This document shows positions 8,096 to 14,855 of a DNA stretch of 14,855 bases, one piece after another (position 1 is the stretch's first letter; each line of letters starts with the position of its first letter). The notes beneath the pieces were generated by a model that worked only from the letters and a program-made list of their open reading frames with translations, did not search any database and was not told the DNA's origin. Source of the stretch: UBA6544 sp049601975 (GTDB lineage Bacteria > Pseudomonadota > Alphaproteobacteria > UBA8366); the NCBI GenBank assembly GCA_049601975.1, contig JBMYRC010000111.1, positions 1-14,855 of the forward strand, given 5' to 3'. Both the position numbers and the translations under genes were made by a program.

Positions 8096-8126
8096 AAAAA
8101 GCCCGACTCAGAGTAAGTCGGGCTTT
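8096..8126 (-). terminator. Intrinsic terminator of the coxGSLM unit
   Basis: GCCCGACT (8101-8108) and AGTCGGGC (8116-8123) pair perfectly around a 7-base loop, and the flanking AAA/TTT extends the stem to 11 pairs. On the minus strand the stem is followed by five T residues (8100-8096). It begins 25 bases past the coxM stop, so it ends the structural-gene transcript before coxD. Confidence 0.85.
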
Positions 8127-8150
8127 GAATTCGAAATTATCTGAATGCCG

Positions 8151-8948
8151 TCATCCTGCCTTAGCAACAGCCCGTTTGGCCATAACTGTGACGAGATGGG
8201 CTCTATATTCGGAGCTCGCGTGGATATCTGAGTTCAAATCATCCGGCGAAACCGAGATATTCGCCACCGCGTCCGCCGAGAAATTGGATGACAACGCGCT
8301 TTCCATCTCCGGTACTCGGAAGACGCCGTCTTGGCCGGCACCGGTGACGGCTACACGTGTGTCGCCGCTATTCTGAGCGACGAAAACACCGACAATGGCA
8401 TAGCGCGATGCAGGGTTCGGGAACTTCATATAGGCGGCTTTGCCCGGTACCGGAAACTTTACCGCAGTGACGACTTCGCCTTCATTCAATGCGGTCTCGA
8501 ACATACCTGTGAAGAAATCATCGGCCCCGATTTCGCGCTGATCGGTCACGATGGTCGCGCCCAATGCCAGGCAAGCCGAAGGATAATCTGCCGCCGGATC
8601 ATTATTCGCGATTGAGCCTCCGATCGTACCACGGTTGCGCACCTGTGGATCGCCAATTCCGTCAGCCAAATCCGCAAGTGCCGGAATTTTGCCTTTGACG
8701 TCAGCGGAAGCGGAGACGGTCGCGTGGGTCGTCATGGCGCCGACGGTTATTGTATCCCCATCAACGTAGATACCGGCAAGATCTGATATGCCGCCAAGAT
8801 CGACGACATCTGCGGGTTGAGCCAGGCGTTGTTTCAGCGTTGGGATTAACGTCATTCCACCGGCCATTAACATGGCGTCGTCCGATCCTTTTACTTTGGA
8901 TGACGCGTCAGAGACGGAACCAGCGCGTTGATAATTGAAGTTATACAT
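8151..8948 (-). CDS. coxM: CoxM-like FAD-binding medium subunit
   Basis: 265 residues, a little shorter than CoxM of Oligotropha (288). The two FAD-binding motifs of the family are present: AGGMTLIPTLKQRLAQP (29-45) and TIGGSIANNDPAADYP (108-123). A CO-dehydrogenase flavoprotein C-terminal domain follows (about 160-265). The subunit takes electrons from the [2Fe-2S] clusters of CoxS and passes them to the respiratory chain. ATG at 8948 was chosen because AAGGAG lies at ideal spacing and MYNFNYQRAGS is the expected family start; the frame stays open upstream to 9047 but that stretch overlaps coxL and looks non-coding. It follows coxL after 28 bases. Gene order S-L-M differs from the M-S-L order of the Oligotropha form I operon and fits form II clusters. 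Confidence 0.93.
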   Translation of the reverse strand: MYNFNYQRAGSVSDASSKVKGSDDAMLMAGGMTLIPTLKQRLAQPADVVDLGGISDLAGIYVDGDTITVGAMTTHATVSASADVKGKIPALADLADGIGDPQVRNRGTIGGSIANNDPAADYPSACLALGATIVTDQREIGADDFFTGMFETALNEGEVVTAVKFPVPGKAAYMKFPNPASRYAIVGVFVAQNSGDTRVAVTGAGQDGVFRVPEMESALSSNFSADAVANISVSPDDLNSDIHASSEYRAHLVTVMAKRAVAKAG

Positions 8949-8976
8949 ATCTTTCTCCTTTAACTGACGGCGCTGG

Positions 8977-11340
8977 TTAAGCGGCCGCATCCTGAATGGC
9001 GCGCCAAATCCGTTGCGGGGTGGCGGGCATGTCAATATTTGTGACACCGAGTGGGCTCAGTGCATCGATAATAGCGTTCAAGAGAGCCGCTGGAGAGGCA
9101 ATTGCCCCGGCTTCTCCACACCCTTTCACACCCAATGGATTGAGCGGTGAAGGGACACCAGCGAAGCCAAGCTTCAAGTCCGGCATATTGTCGGCTCTCG
9201 GCATCGTGTAATCCATATAAGAGCCTGAGATAAGCTGGCCTTCGTCGTCATAGACCGCGTTTTCCAACATGGCTTGCCCAAGGCCCTGAGCGATGCCGCC
9301 ATGAACCTGACCTTCGACGATCATAGGATTGACGACAGTACCGAAATCATCGACCGCGGTGTAGTTCACGACCTCTATTTCACCTGTCTCGGGATCGATT
9401 TCGACTTCGGCAATGTGCGTTCCCGCTGGGAACGAGAAATTTAGTGGGTCGTAGAATGCCGTCTCGTCTAATCCCGGCTCTAGCCCTTCCGGATAATTGT
9501 GCGGAACATAAGCGGAAAAGGCGACTTCGGCTATATTCATCGACTTGTCGGTGCCCGCTACCGTGAAATTACCGCCGGAGAACTCGATATCGTCCTCCGA
9601 AGCCTCCAAGGTATGAGCAGCGATTTTCTTGCCTTTCTCAATGACCTTGTCTGCCGCTTTAACGATGGCCGAACCACCAACGGCTAGTGACCGCGATCCG
9701 TAGGTACCCATTCCGAAAGGAACACGCTCGGTGTCGCCGTGAATGACTTCGACATTCTCTACCGGAACACCTAGTTGTTCGGAAACTAATTGCGCGAAGG
9801 TTGTTTCGTGTCCCTGGCCGTGAGAGTGCGAACCTGTAAGAAGTAATACATTGCCCGTTGGATTGAAGCGAATTTGAGCGGATTCCCAAAGGCCGACGCC
9901 GCCGCCAAGTGCGCCGACGGCAGCCGAAGGTGCAATTCCGCAAGCTTCGATATAGGAGGAGAGACCGACACCGCGCATCTTACCGCGGGATTTGGCTTCT
10001 TCCTTGCGCGCTGCGAAGCCGGTGTAGTCGAACAGTTCTAACGCGTCGTCCAACGCCTTGTTGTAATCACCGCAATCGTATTGCTGAATGACCGGCGTTT
10101 GATAGGGATAGGCATCCGCCGCTATCATGTTTTTCCGGCGAATCTTTGCTGGATCAATACCCATTTCTCGGGCAGCGGCGTCCACCAGACGCTCAACGAC
10201 AAATGTCGCTTCCGGTCGTCCTGCACCGCGATAAGCATCGACTGGTGCAGTATTAGTGAACACCCCCAATACGTCACAGTAGATTGATGGTGTCGTGTAT
10301 TGGCCCGCGAGCAGTGTTGCATAAAGGTAGGTCGGTACAGCAGAAGCGAAGGTGGACAGATAAGCGCCCAGATTGGCGACCGTGTGGACCCGCATGCCCA
10401 GGAACTTGCCAGTTTCGTCGAGGGCTAACTCCGCCGTCGTGACGTGGTCACGTCCGTGTGCGTCCGATTGGAAGGATTCAGAACGTTCCGCATTCCATTT
10501 GATCGGCCGATTGATCTTGCGAGCCGCCCACAAACAGACCGTTTCTTCGGCGTAGATGAATATCTTCGAGCCGAAGCCACCGCCGACATCGGGTGCAATT
10601 ACCCGCAATTTATGCTCTGGCGCGATTCCGTTGAATGCTGACAGGACCAATCGTGTAACATGCGGGTTTTGACTGGTCGTGTGCAGGGTCAGGCTATCCA
10701 TGCCTTTGTTGTATTCAGCGAGCGCCGCTCGTGGCTCTATCGCGTTGGGAATCAATCGATTGTTGACGAGTTTCAATTTGGTGACGTGATGGGCATTGTT
10801 GAATGCTTCATCCGTTGCTGCCGCATCGCCGATCTCCCAGTCATAACAGATGTTTCCGGGAGCATCGTCATGCACCAATGGTGCAGATGCGTCGGCAGCG
10901 GTCGCAGTCACTGCAGTTGCCGGTAGGACGCCGTAATCGACATTGACCTTCTCGCCCGCGTCTTTTGCTTGGTCGACAGTTTCCGCGATTACAATGGCGA
11001 CATGGTCACCTAAGTAGCGGACCTTTTCGGTTGCGAGGGCAGGGTGAGCGGGCGCTTTATGGGGTTCTCCATCCTTGCTGTGGATGGTCCAGCCGCAAAT
11101 CAAGCCGCCGATTTCATCAGCCGCGAGGTCCTTACCCGTCAAGATGGCAACAACGCCTTCGGACGCCTCGGCTGCGCTGGTGTCGATTGTGTTGATGGTT
11201 GCGTGTGCGTGCGGCGAGCGCACGAAATACGCGTAGGTTTGCCCCTCGACATTGATATCGTCGAGATAGTTGCCATTCCCCACTAGGAACCGCCGGTCTT
11301 CCTTGCGGCGTACTGAAGCGCCAATTCCGGTCTCAGACAT
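8977..11340 (-). CDS. coxL: CoxL-like Mo-cofactor large subunit, form II
   Basis: 787 residues, normal for aerobic CO-dehydrogenase large subunits. The N-terminal domain starts GASVRRKEDRRFLVG, and Mo-cofactor-binding motifs follow: GGGFGSK (253-259), SHGQGHETT (506-514) and GVKGCGEAG (737-745), in which Glu743 is the general base of molybdenum hydroxylases. The loop that carries the copper-ligating Cys in true CO dehydrogenases (AYxCSFR, form I) reads AYRGAGR here (369-375). It is therefore a form II enzyme, lacks the Mo-S-Cu site, and should be a Mo hydroxylase with an unknown substrate; slow CO oxidation has been suggested for some form II enzymes but is disputed. ATG at 11340 has a GGGGGAGGAA ribosome binding site. 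It forms a heterotrimer (dimerised) with CoxS and CoxM in the cytoplasm. Confidence 0.95.
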   Translation of the reverse strand: MSETGIGASVRRKEDRRFLVGNGNYLDDINVEGQTYAYFVRSPHAHATINTIDTSAAEASEGVVAILTGKDLAADEIGGLICGWTIHSKDGEPHKAPAHPALATEKVRYLGDHVAIVIAETVDQAKDAGEKVNVDYGVLPATAVTATAADASAPLVHDDAPGNICYDWEIGDAAATDEAFNNAHHVTKLKLVNNRLIPNAIEPRAALAEYNKGMDSLTLHTTSQNPHVTRLVLSAFNGIAPEHKLRVIAPDVGGGFGSKIFIYAEETVCLWAARKINRPIKWNAERSESFQSDAHGRDHVTTAELALDETGKFLGMRVHTVANLGAYLSTFASAVPTYLYATLLAGQYTTPSIYCDVLGVFTNTAPVDAYRGAGRPEATFVVERLVDAAAREMGIDPAKIRRKNMIAADAYPYQTPVIQQYDCGDYNKALDDALELFDYTGFAARKEEAKSRGKMRGVGLSSYIEACGIAPSAAVGALGGGVGLWESAQIRFNPTGNVLLLTGSHSHGQGHETTFAQLVSEQLGVPVENVEVIHGDTERVPFGMGTYGSRSLAVGGSAIVKAADKVIEKGKKIAAHTLEASEDDIEFSGGNFTVAGTDKSMNIAEVAFSAYVPHNYPEGLEPGLDETAFYDPLNFSFPAGTHIAEVEIDPETGEIEVVNYTAVDDFGTVVNPMIVEGQVHGGIAQGLGQAMLENAVYDDEGQLISGSYMDYTMPRADNMPDLKLGFAGVPSPLNPLGVKGCGEAGAIASPAALLNAIIDALSPLGVTNIDMPATPQRIWRAIQDAAA

Positions 11341-11376
11341 GGTTTGTTCCTCCCCCTGCGGCGTGTGTATCGCTCT

Positions 11377-11844
11377 TTATCGCATGCTTGCAGCGCCAGC
11401 TTTTATTGATTTTACGATGTTATGGTAGCCGGTGCAGCGGCAGATATTACCTTCAAGCCATTCCCTGATTTCTTGTTCACTCGGATCAGGGTTATTCTTC
11501 ACTAGATCAAGGGCGCTCATTACCATACCCGGCGTGCAGAAGCCGCATTGGAGGCCGTGATTCTCGCGGAAGGCTTCCTGCATCGGGTGCAACGTATCGC
11601 CATCGGCCAATCCTTCGATCGTGGCTACGTCGGCACCGTCGCATTGTGCCGCCAGAATGGTACAGCTTTTCACCGATTGGCCATCCTTATGAACGACGCA
11701 GGCGCCGCATTGGCTGGTGTCGCAACCGACATGTGTGCCGGTCATCCGAAGATGCTCGCGCAGGAACTGCACCAAAAGTGTGCGGGGTTCCACGTCGCCG
11801 CTGACGGACTTTCCGTTCACGGTCATAGAAACAGCAATGGTCAT
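11377..11844 (-). CDS. coxS: CoxS-like [2Fe-2S] small subunit
   Basis: 155 residues with the two expected clusters. The N-terminal plant-type ferredoxin domain has Cys41, Cys46, Cys49 and Cys61 (GCDTSQCGACV). The C-terminal helical domain has Cys100, Cys103, Cys135 and Cys137 (LQCGFCTPG and GNICRCTGYHNIV). These clusters carry electrons from the Mo centre in CoxL to FAD in CoxM. ATG at 11844 was selected since GGAGGAA precedes it by 7 bases and the protein then begins MTIAVSMTVNG as in the family. The frame is open for 31 further codons upstream, but these look non-coding. coxL follows after 36 bases. Confidence 0.95.
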   Translation of the reverse strand: MTIAVSMTVNGKSVSGDVEPRTLLVQFLREHLRMTGTHVGCDTSQCGACVVHKDGQSVKSCTILAAQCDGADVATIEGLADGDTLHPMQEAFRENHGLQCGFCTPGMVMSALDLVKNNPDPSEQEIREWLEGNICRCTGYHNIVKSIKAGAASMR

Positions 11845-12015
11845 CGAGCTTTCCTCCCTGGACTTGGACCGCGCGCCGCGGCGCCAAATTTCTTTGTAGC
11901 CGGTGTCGCGGCAGCCCGTTACCGCCGGCGTCTTCAACCGGCTATTAACTAGACTCTGGAATCGCTTGATAGCTAGGTCAAGCGGCTAACCGGATACTTC
12001 GCAAGTATTACAATT
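11845..12015. other. coxG-coxS spacer with a short inverted repeat
   Basis: This 171-base spacer is large for an operon interior. It holds a 7-base inverted repeat, CGCTTGA (11963-11969) and TCAAGCG (11978-11984), with an 8-base spacer. On the minus strand the same bases give TTGACC, a fair -35, but the best -10 at 17 bases (CAGAGT) is poor. It may therefore be an attenuating hairpin, a regulator site, or part of a secondary coxSLM promoter. No T tract follows it, so it is not a standard terminator. Confidence 0.35.
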
Positions 12016-12627
12016 CTACCCTTGGAACGCGAAAACAAGGGCTAGGGCAACAACGATCACACCGGCGATCCAAACCATGGGGCTCAGCCCCTTCTTTTCC
12101 TCATCTGAATCAGTAGCTTGGGGGGCTGTTTCTTCTGTTGGCGCAGTCGTTTCAGGTTCGCCTTCGGCGGCGGGAGATGCCTGGGCGTCGGCTGCAACCA
12201 ATTCGGCAAACTTACCAAAAAAGTCGTTGGCCATCTTCTTCGCCGTCGAATCGATCAGTCGGCTGCCGATTTGCGCCAGCTTGCCGCCTACAGTCGCATC
12301 CACCGAATATTCGAGTTTCGTGCCCTCTGGGTCATCTGAAAGTGCAACCCTAGCACCGCCCTTCGCGAATCCAGCCGCTCCGCCCGTACCTTCGCCCGAA
12401 ATCGTGTATCCGTTAGGCGGATCGATATCGGACATATTTACTTTGCCACTAAATTTAGCGCGCACCGGGCCAACTTTTGCCATGACCTTAGCTTCGAAGG
12501 ATGTATCCGAGGTTTTATCGACGGATTCGCATCCTGGGATGCATTGTTTCAGAATTTCCGGATCGTTCAGCGCTTCCCAAACCGTTTGGCGTGGGGCCGC
12601 GATGACGTATTCGCCTGACATATCCAT
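12016..12627 (-). CDS. coxG: CoxG-like SRPBCC protein with C-terminal membrane anchor
   Basis: 203 residues. Residues 1-145 are a CoxG/SRPBCC domain: MDMSGEYVIAAPRQTVWEAL at the N-terminus, CIPGCESV (29-36), KVGPVRAKFSGKV (51-63) and GGKLAQIGSRLID (114-126). A Glu/Thr/Ala/Pro-rich linker (about 146-180) leads to a single membrane helix at the extreme C-terminus (183-202), so it is a tail-anchored protein with its lipid-binding-type fold in the cytosol. CoxG is known to tether CO dehydrogenase to the membrane, and mycobacterial CoxG has been linked to quinone delivery; both roles fit this architecture. Start at ATG 12627 follows GAGG by 7 bases; ATG at 12621 is an alternative. It is the first gene of the unit, preceded by a good promoter. 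Confidence 0.93.
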   Translation of the reverse strand: MDMSGEYVIAAPRQTVWEALNDPEILKQCIPGCESVDKTSDTSFEAKVMAKVGPVRAKFSGKVNMSDIDPPNGYTISGEGTGGAAGFAKGGARVALSDDPEGTKLEYSVDATVGGKLAQIGSRLIDSTAKKMANDFFGKFAELVAADAQASPAAEGEPETTAPTEETAPQATDSDEEKKGLSPMVWIAGVIVVALALVFAFQG

Positions 12628-12665
12628 GGAGAGGCCTCGACGGCGTTAGGGAAGTATTCATCCTC

Positions 12666-12693
12666 AGGATAGTCCTGCTTACGCCAGTGTCAA
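12666..12693 (-). promoter_or_regulatory. Sigma-70-like promoter of coxG
   Basis: On the minus strand a perfect -35, TTGACA (12693-12688), is followed after 16 bases by TATCCT (12671-12666; 4 of 6 matches to the -10 consensus). Transcription would begin near 12659, leaving a leader of about 30 bases before the coxG ATG. The -10 is overlapped by small palindromes, ATCCT-C-AGGAT at 12660-12670 and AGGA-TAG-TCCT at 12666-12676, which could be an operator. The site lies between the adhesin terminator and coxG, as a promoter for the coxGSLM unit should. Confidence 0.65.
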
Positions 12694-12702
12694 ACGTCCT
12701 CG

Positions 12703-12739
12703 AAAAAAGAGAAGAGCGGCGTGGTTGGGGACACGCCGC
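12703..12739 (-). terminator. Intrinsic terminator of the adhesin gene
   Basis: GCGGCGTG (12716-12723) and CACGCCGC (12732-12739) pair perfectly around an 8-base loop. On the minus strand the stem is followed by a T-rich run (CTCTTCTCTTTTTT, ending at 12703). It starts 24 bases after the likely adhesin stop codon (12765-12763), so it would isolate the cox promoter from upstream transcription. The distance from the stem to the six-T run is slightly long. Confidence 0.65.
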
Positions 12740-12762
12740 CCTGCATACAGACGCTTATAGAA

Positions 12763-14855
12763 TCACGTGCCCGTGTTGTCCGTATCGTCGCGGATATTGA
12801 TTTTAGCCATCATGTTTTCACCGTCGTCAAAGCAGACGACACTGGTGAAGCCATCGTCGTTGGTGCTTTCGACCGGTTGGTCGTCACCATCGCCAAAGTC
12901 CACCTCGTCGCCTTCGCAAAGTATGATATCAAACTCGTTATCGTGTCCGACAGCTTTATGACATCGTCGGAGTCAAGACCCAATGTGATGTTAACGTCGC
13001 CACCGGTAAGGTCGATGGCTTCGATGTTATTGATCGAGTCGACCATGTCTGCATAGTTACCCTCGCCAAAGATTAATGGTCGTATCCAGAGCAGCGTTGT
13101 TCTGGAGTGCGTCATGGCCGCGTCCTTATCACCGCTCACGTCGTTGGCGGTGAGATCGGGTGCATCGGCGACCGCATCAACAGAGACGGTAAACGTGTCG
13201 TTGACCGTGCTCTCGCTGATGCCGTCAGTTGAGGTGGCGCTGACGGAGAAGTTTATATCGTCGGAGAAGTCCTTTGGTGCGGTGATGGTGGCGCCGGTCA
13301 GCGGACTGGTCTCACCGGCCTCGCCGGAGAAGTCCGGAAGGGTGAAGCTGGTGTTGCCTGCGCTTGCGATGAAGTTGGTGCCGTCTTGTGGCGCCGACGG
13401 GGATGTCTTCTAGGGTGACACAAAGGGTCTCCGAGTCATCGAGATCAGCTGCAAGGGAGGAGAAGTCGAGTGTAATGACTTCGTCCTCATTGCCTGCCAG
13501 GTCGTCAATAGAATTCGCGACAGTGATTTGAATGGTTTGTTCTGATGTTGCCGCGCTCGTGACAGGGGTATTGTCAGGATTGGCACTGTCCGGATCGGTT
13601 TACTGGGCAGTGACCTCTATTTTCAAGTCGAAATCTGCCGTGCTACCGGACGGCGGTGTCACCGTCAATCCAGCGAGTTGTTCCGGCGTGAGCGTTGCTG
13701 CGCCGCCGTTAATGGTAATTGTGTCCTCCGCCGTATTACCGAGAACAGCACCGTCCGGGATACCAAAAATCGTGACGGAGAGCACTTCGCTGATGGTGTT
13801 GACATCGGCGGTAGTTGGATTGGTTGTCGGCGCAATGGCGGAATCTTACGCGCCGGATGCGTCGCTTGCGCCGGCCGTGGCGGTATCGGCAACTGCGCTT
13901 ACTGTTACATTTAAAGTTGCCGTTCTGTGCCGGCATCGTTGCTGGCGGCCAAAGCTGCCGAAATATTGAGATCAATAGCCGTGTCTTCTGAAACGCTTAC
14001 CGGTCCGCCGGTAACGGTTGGACCCTGGGCCGAGGTTACGACCTCGACGGGATCATTGTTAGGCGGCGAAGCTGTGTCAGGCTCATCATTGCCAAGCGCA
14101 CCTTTTTCTTCCCGATTATCAGGAACGGCTTCGCCCGCATCGCCTAACTCGGTGGGGACAATGATCTCATAACCACCGGCCGCCGTCTCGATATCGTTCA
14201 GTGCTTCGGCTTGATTTCCTAGATCGGTGTTGTCTGTAACAATGAGCGCGTTGGCGAAGTCCGAAAGATCGCCGGCAGCTGTGTCGACCTCGTTTAGCTG
14301 ATCGGCGAGCTGCTCCATATCAGCTTCGCCCGGCTCATCCGTATGGCCGCCGGCAACCGTATCGACTTGCTCGAGCTGTTCCATCTCTTCTTCGGTTTCT
14401 TCGGCGTCATCCTCACCTTCACCAGCTTCGCCGCTGGCAGCGTTTTCAACGACGTCCAATGCCTCGGCGAGTTTCTCAAGGTCTTCCTCGTCTTGCTACT
14501 CCGACTCCGGCTCTTGGTCTTGTTGATTTTCCTGCGAATCGACGTTCACTTCGAGCGGTGGCTGCGTCGGGTGCGCTTTCAGGATGAGGCCATAGACGTC
14601 GTTCATCCTACTGGCGCCAAGCGAGAACGCAGCCGACGGTGCGGCATCGTATCCCGCTGCACGGGTCGATTGGCCGACAGTGTTTAGCTCGATCGTGCCG
14701 GCGTTGTTGGCGACAATGACATTACCTTCCAGAACCGTGATCATCGTGCCGCGAATAGCAATCGTGGTGGCAGGCGTGCGGACCGTTACGTCCTCCGGAT
14801 TGAACTTGCCGATTCCACTACTCGTGATAACGAACGCACCTTGAATCAAGGAGAA
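12763..14855 (-). pseudogene. FecR-domain / cadherin-like repeat surface protein, decayed, 5' end outside window
   Basis: The window opens within a FecR-type domain: KFNPEDVTVRTPATTIAIRG, followed by TMITVLEGNVIVANN. The frame meets TAG at 14498-14496 and continues as an acidic Glu/Asp-rich region with three copies of a [IV][DE]T[AV]AG motif, then SVSEDTAIDLNISAAL, a cadherin/tandem-repeat motif. A frameshift near 13917 leads to TATLNVTVSAVADTATAG. TAA at 13848-13846 sits exactly where Glu is usual in this repeat (ASGA-stop-DSAI), and TAA at 13602-13600 follows IEVTAQ. Further frame changes occur near 13397 and 12945, and probably near 13090. NNIEAIDLTGGDVNITLGL is typical of the C-terminal part of RTX-like repeat adhesins. 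The last frame ends DDTDNTGT at TGA 12765-12763. Proteins of this kind are very large, secreted (often by type I systems) and mediate adhesion; secretion is inferred, not seen. With three stops and at least three frameshifts it cannot be expressed intact. Confidence 0.75.
14172..14366 (-). repeat. Three-copy degenerate VDTAAGG repeat in the adhesin
   Basis: The minus strand encodes VDTVAGG (14366-14346), VDTAAGD (14288-14268) and IETAAGG (14192-14172), spaced 78 and 96 bases apart, all in one frame. Each is preceded by a Leu/Glu/Asn/Gln-rich helical heptad-like stretch (EQLEQ, DQLNE, EALND). They look like the core of an internal repeat of 26-32 residues, degenerate at the DNA level. Its role is unknown; it may form a coiled-coil spacer behind the FecR domain. 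Confidence 0.55.

Larger units (their letters stand above)
7830..8150. other. Intergenic region between coxM and coxD
   Basis: This is the only sizeable gap inside the cox block. Read on the minus strand it holds the coxM terminator (8096-8126), a perfect inverted repeat (8014-8035), a looser TTGGAA...TTCCAA pair (7961-7966 and 7987-7992) and then the coxD leader. It is noticeably AT-richer than the genes around it from about 7910 to 8095. No good sigma-70 pair could be picked on the minus strand. An open plus-strand frame starts here but runs antisense into coxM and has no family features. Confidence 0.7.

Noticed and set aside
8035..8376. Plus-strand open frame running from the coxM-coxD gap into coxM
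   Set aside because: Most of it is antisense to well-conserved coxM, it crosses the terminator hairpin, and its translation has no family features.
8949..9047. N-terminal extension of coxM to 9047
   Set aside because: It would overlap the coxL 3' end, while AAGGAG lies just ahead of the ATG at 8948.
10216..10236. Calling the enzyme a true (form I) CO dehydrogenase
   Set aside because: The AYxCSFR motif is replaced by AYRGAGR, so CO as substrate is not supported.
11845..11937. N-terminal extension of coxS to 11937
   Set aside because: The ribosome binding site and the family-typical start (MTIAVSMTVNG) place the start at 11844; the extra 31 residues look non-coding.
11963..11984. Inverted repeat between coxG and coxS as a terminator
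   Set aside because: Only 7-base arms and no T tract on either strand; kept only as a low-confidence spacer feature.
12077..12649. Long plus-strand open frame opposite coxG (190 codons)
   Set aside because: It is a Ser/Ala/Pro-rich antisense shadow of coxG, whose own motifs and membrane anchor are clear.
124..14498. Reassignment of UAA/UAG to an amino acid
   Set aside because: coxL, coxS and an XdhC gene end in TAA, and coxG and the cofactor gene in TAG, at the expected family lengths. The suspect genes also contain frameshifts, which recoding would not explain.

Overview
The window looks like a chromosomal segment of an alphaproteobacterium of moderate GC content. The basis is the gene families present and their closeness to alphaproteobacterial arrangements: a SPOR domain of the type common in that class, a fused molybdopterin-binding/nucleotidyltransferase protein, and a coxG-coxS-coxL-coxM block with coxD-coxE and XdhC genes. 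I could not run any search, so finer taxonomy is not claimed.

The centre (2973-12627, minus strand) is an intact gene set for an aerobic CO-dehydrogenase-like molybdenum hydroxylase. Reading along the minus strand, coxG, coxS, coxL and coxM come first. CoxG is a tail-anchored SRPBCC protein, CoxS the 2x[2Fe-2S] subunit, CoxL the Mo-cofactor subunit and CoxM the FAD subunit. A good sigma-70-like promoter precedes coxG and a strong intrinsic terminator follows coxM. After a 321-bp intergenic gap with a perfect inverted repeat comes a tightly packed maturation block: coxD (MoxR-type AAA+ ATPase), coxE (VWA/MIDAS protein), a one-domain XdhC protein, a Rossmann-bearing XdhC protein, and a fused molybdopterin-binding/MobA-like protein. 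Three of its four junctions are 4-bp stop/start overlaps. CoxL carries AYRGAGR at the active-site loop instead of the AYxCSFR of bona fide CO dehydrogenases, so it is a form II enzyme whose substrate cannot be read from sequence.

An intact inner-membrane-anchored alpha/beta hydrolase (2162-2983, plus) converges on the maturation block with an 11-bp tail-to-tail overlap.

Both flanks are decayed. On the left are a plus-strand SPOR-domain gene (1-1072; two in-frame TAA codons and a frameshift in the SPOR domain) and a minus-strand single-pass membrane protein gene (1104-1901; one in-frame TAA and a frameshift). On the right is a large FecR-domain/cadherin-like repeat surface protein gene (12763-14855, running off the window) with three in-frame stops and at least three frameshifts. 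All six in-frame stops are TAA or TAG in contexts where Glu, Gln or Lys would fit. The contrast between broken flanks and an intact cox block is the most unusual feature of the window. I saw no tRNA, rRNA, CRISPR array, transposase or attachment site.
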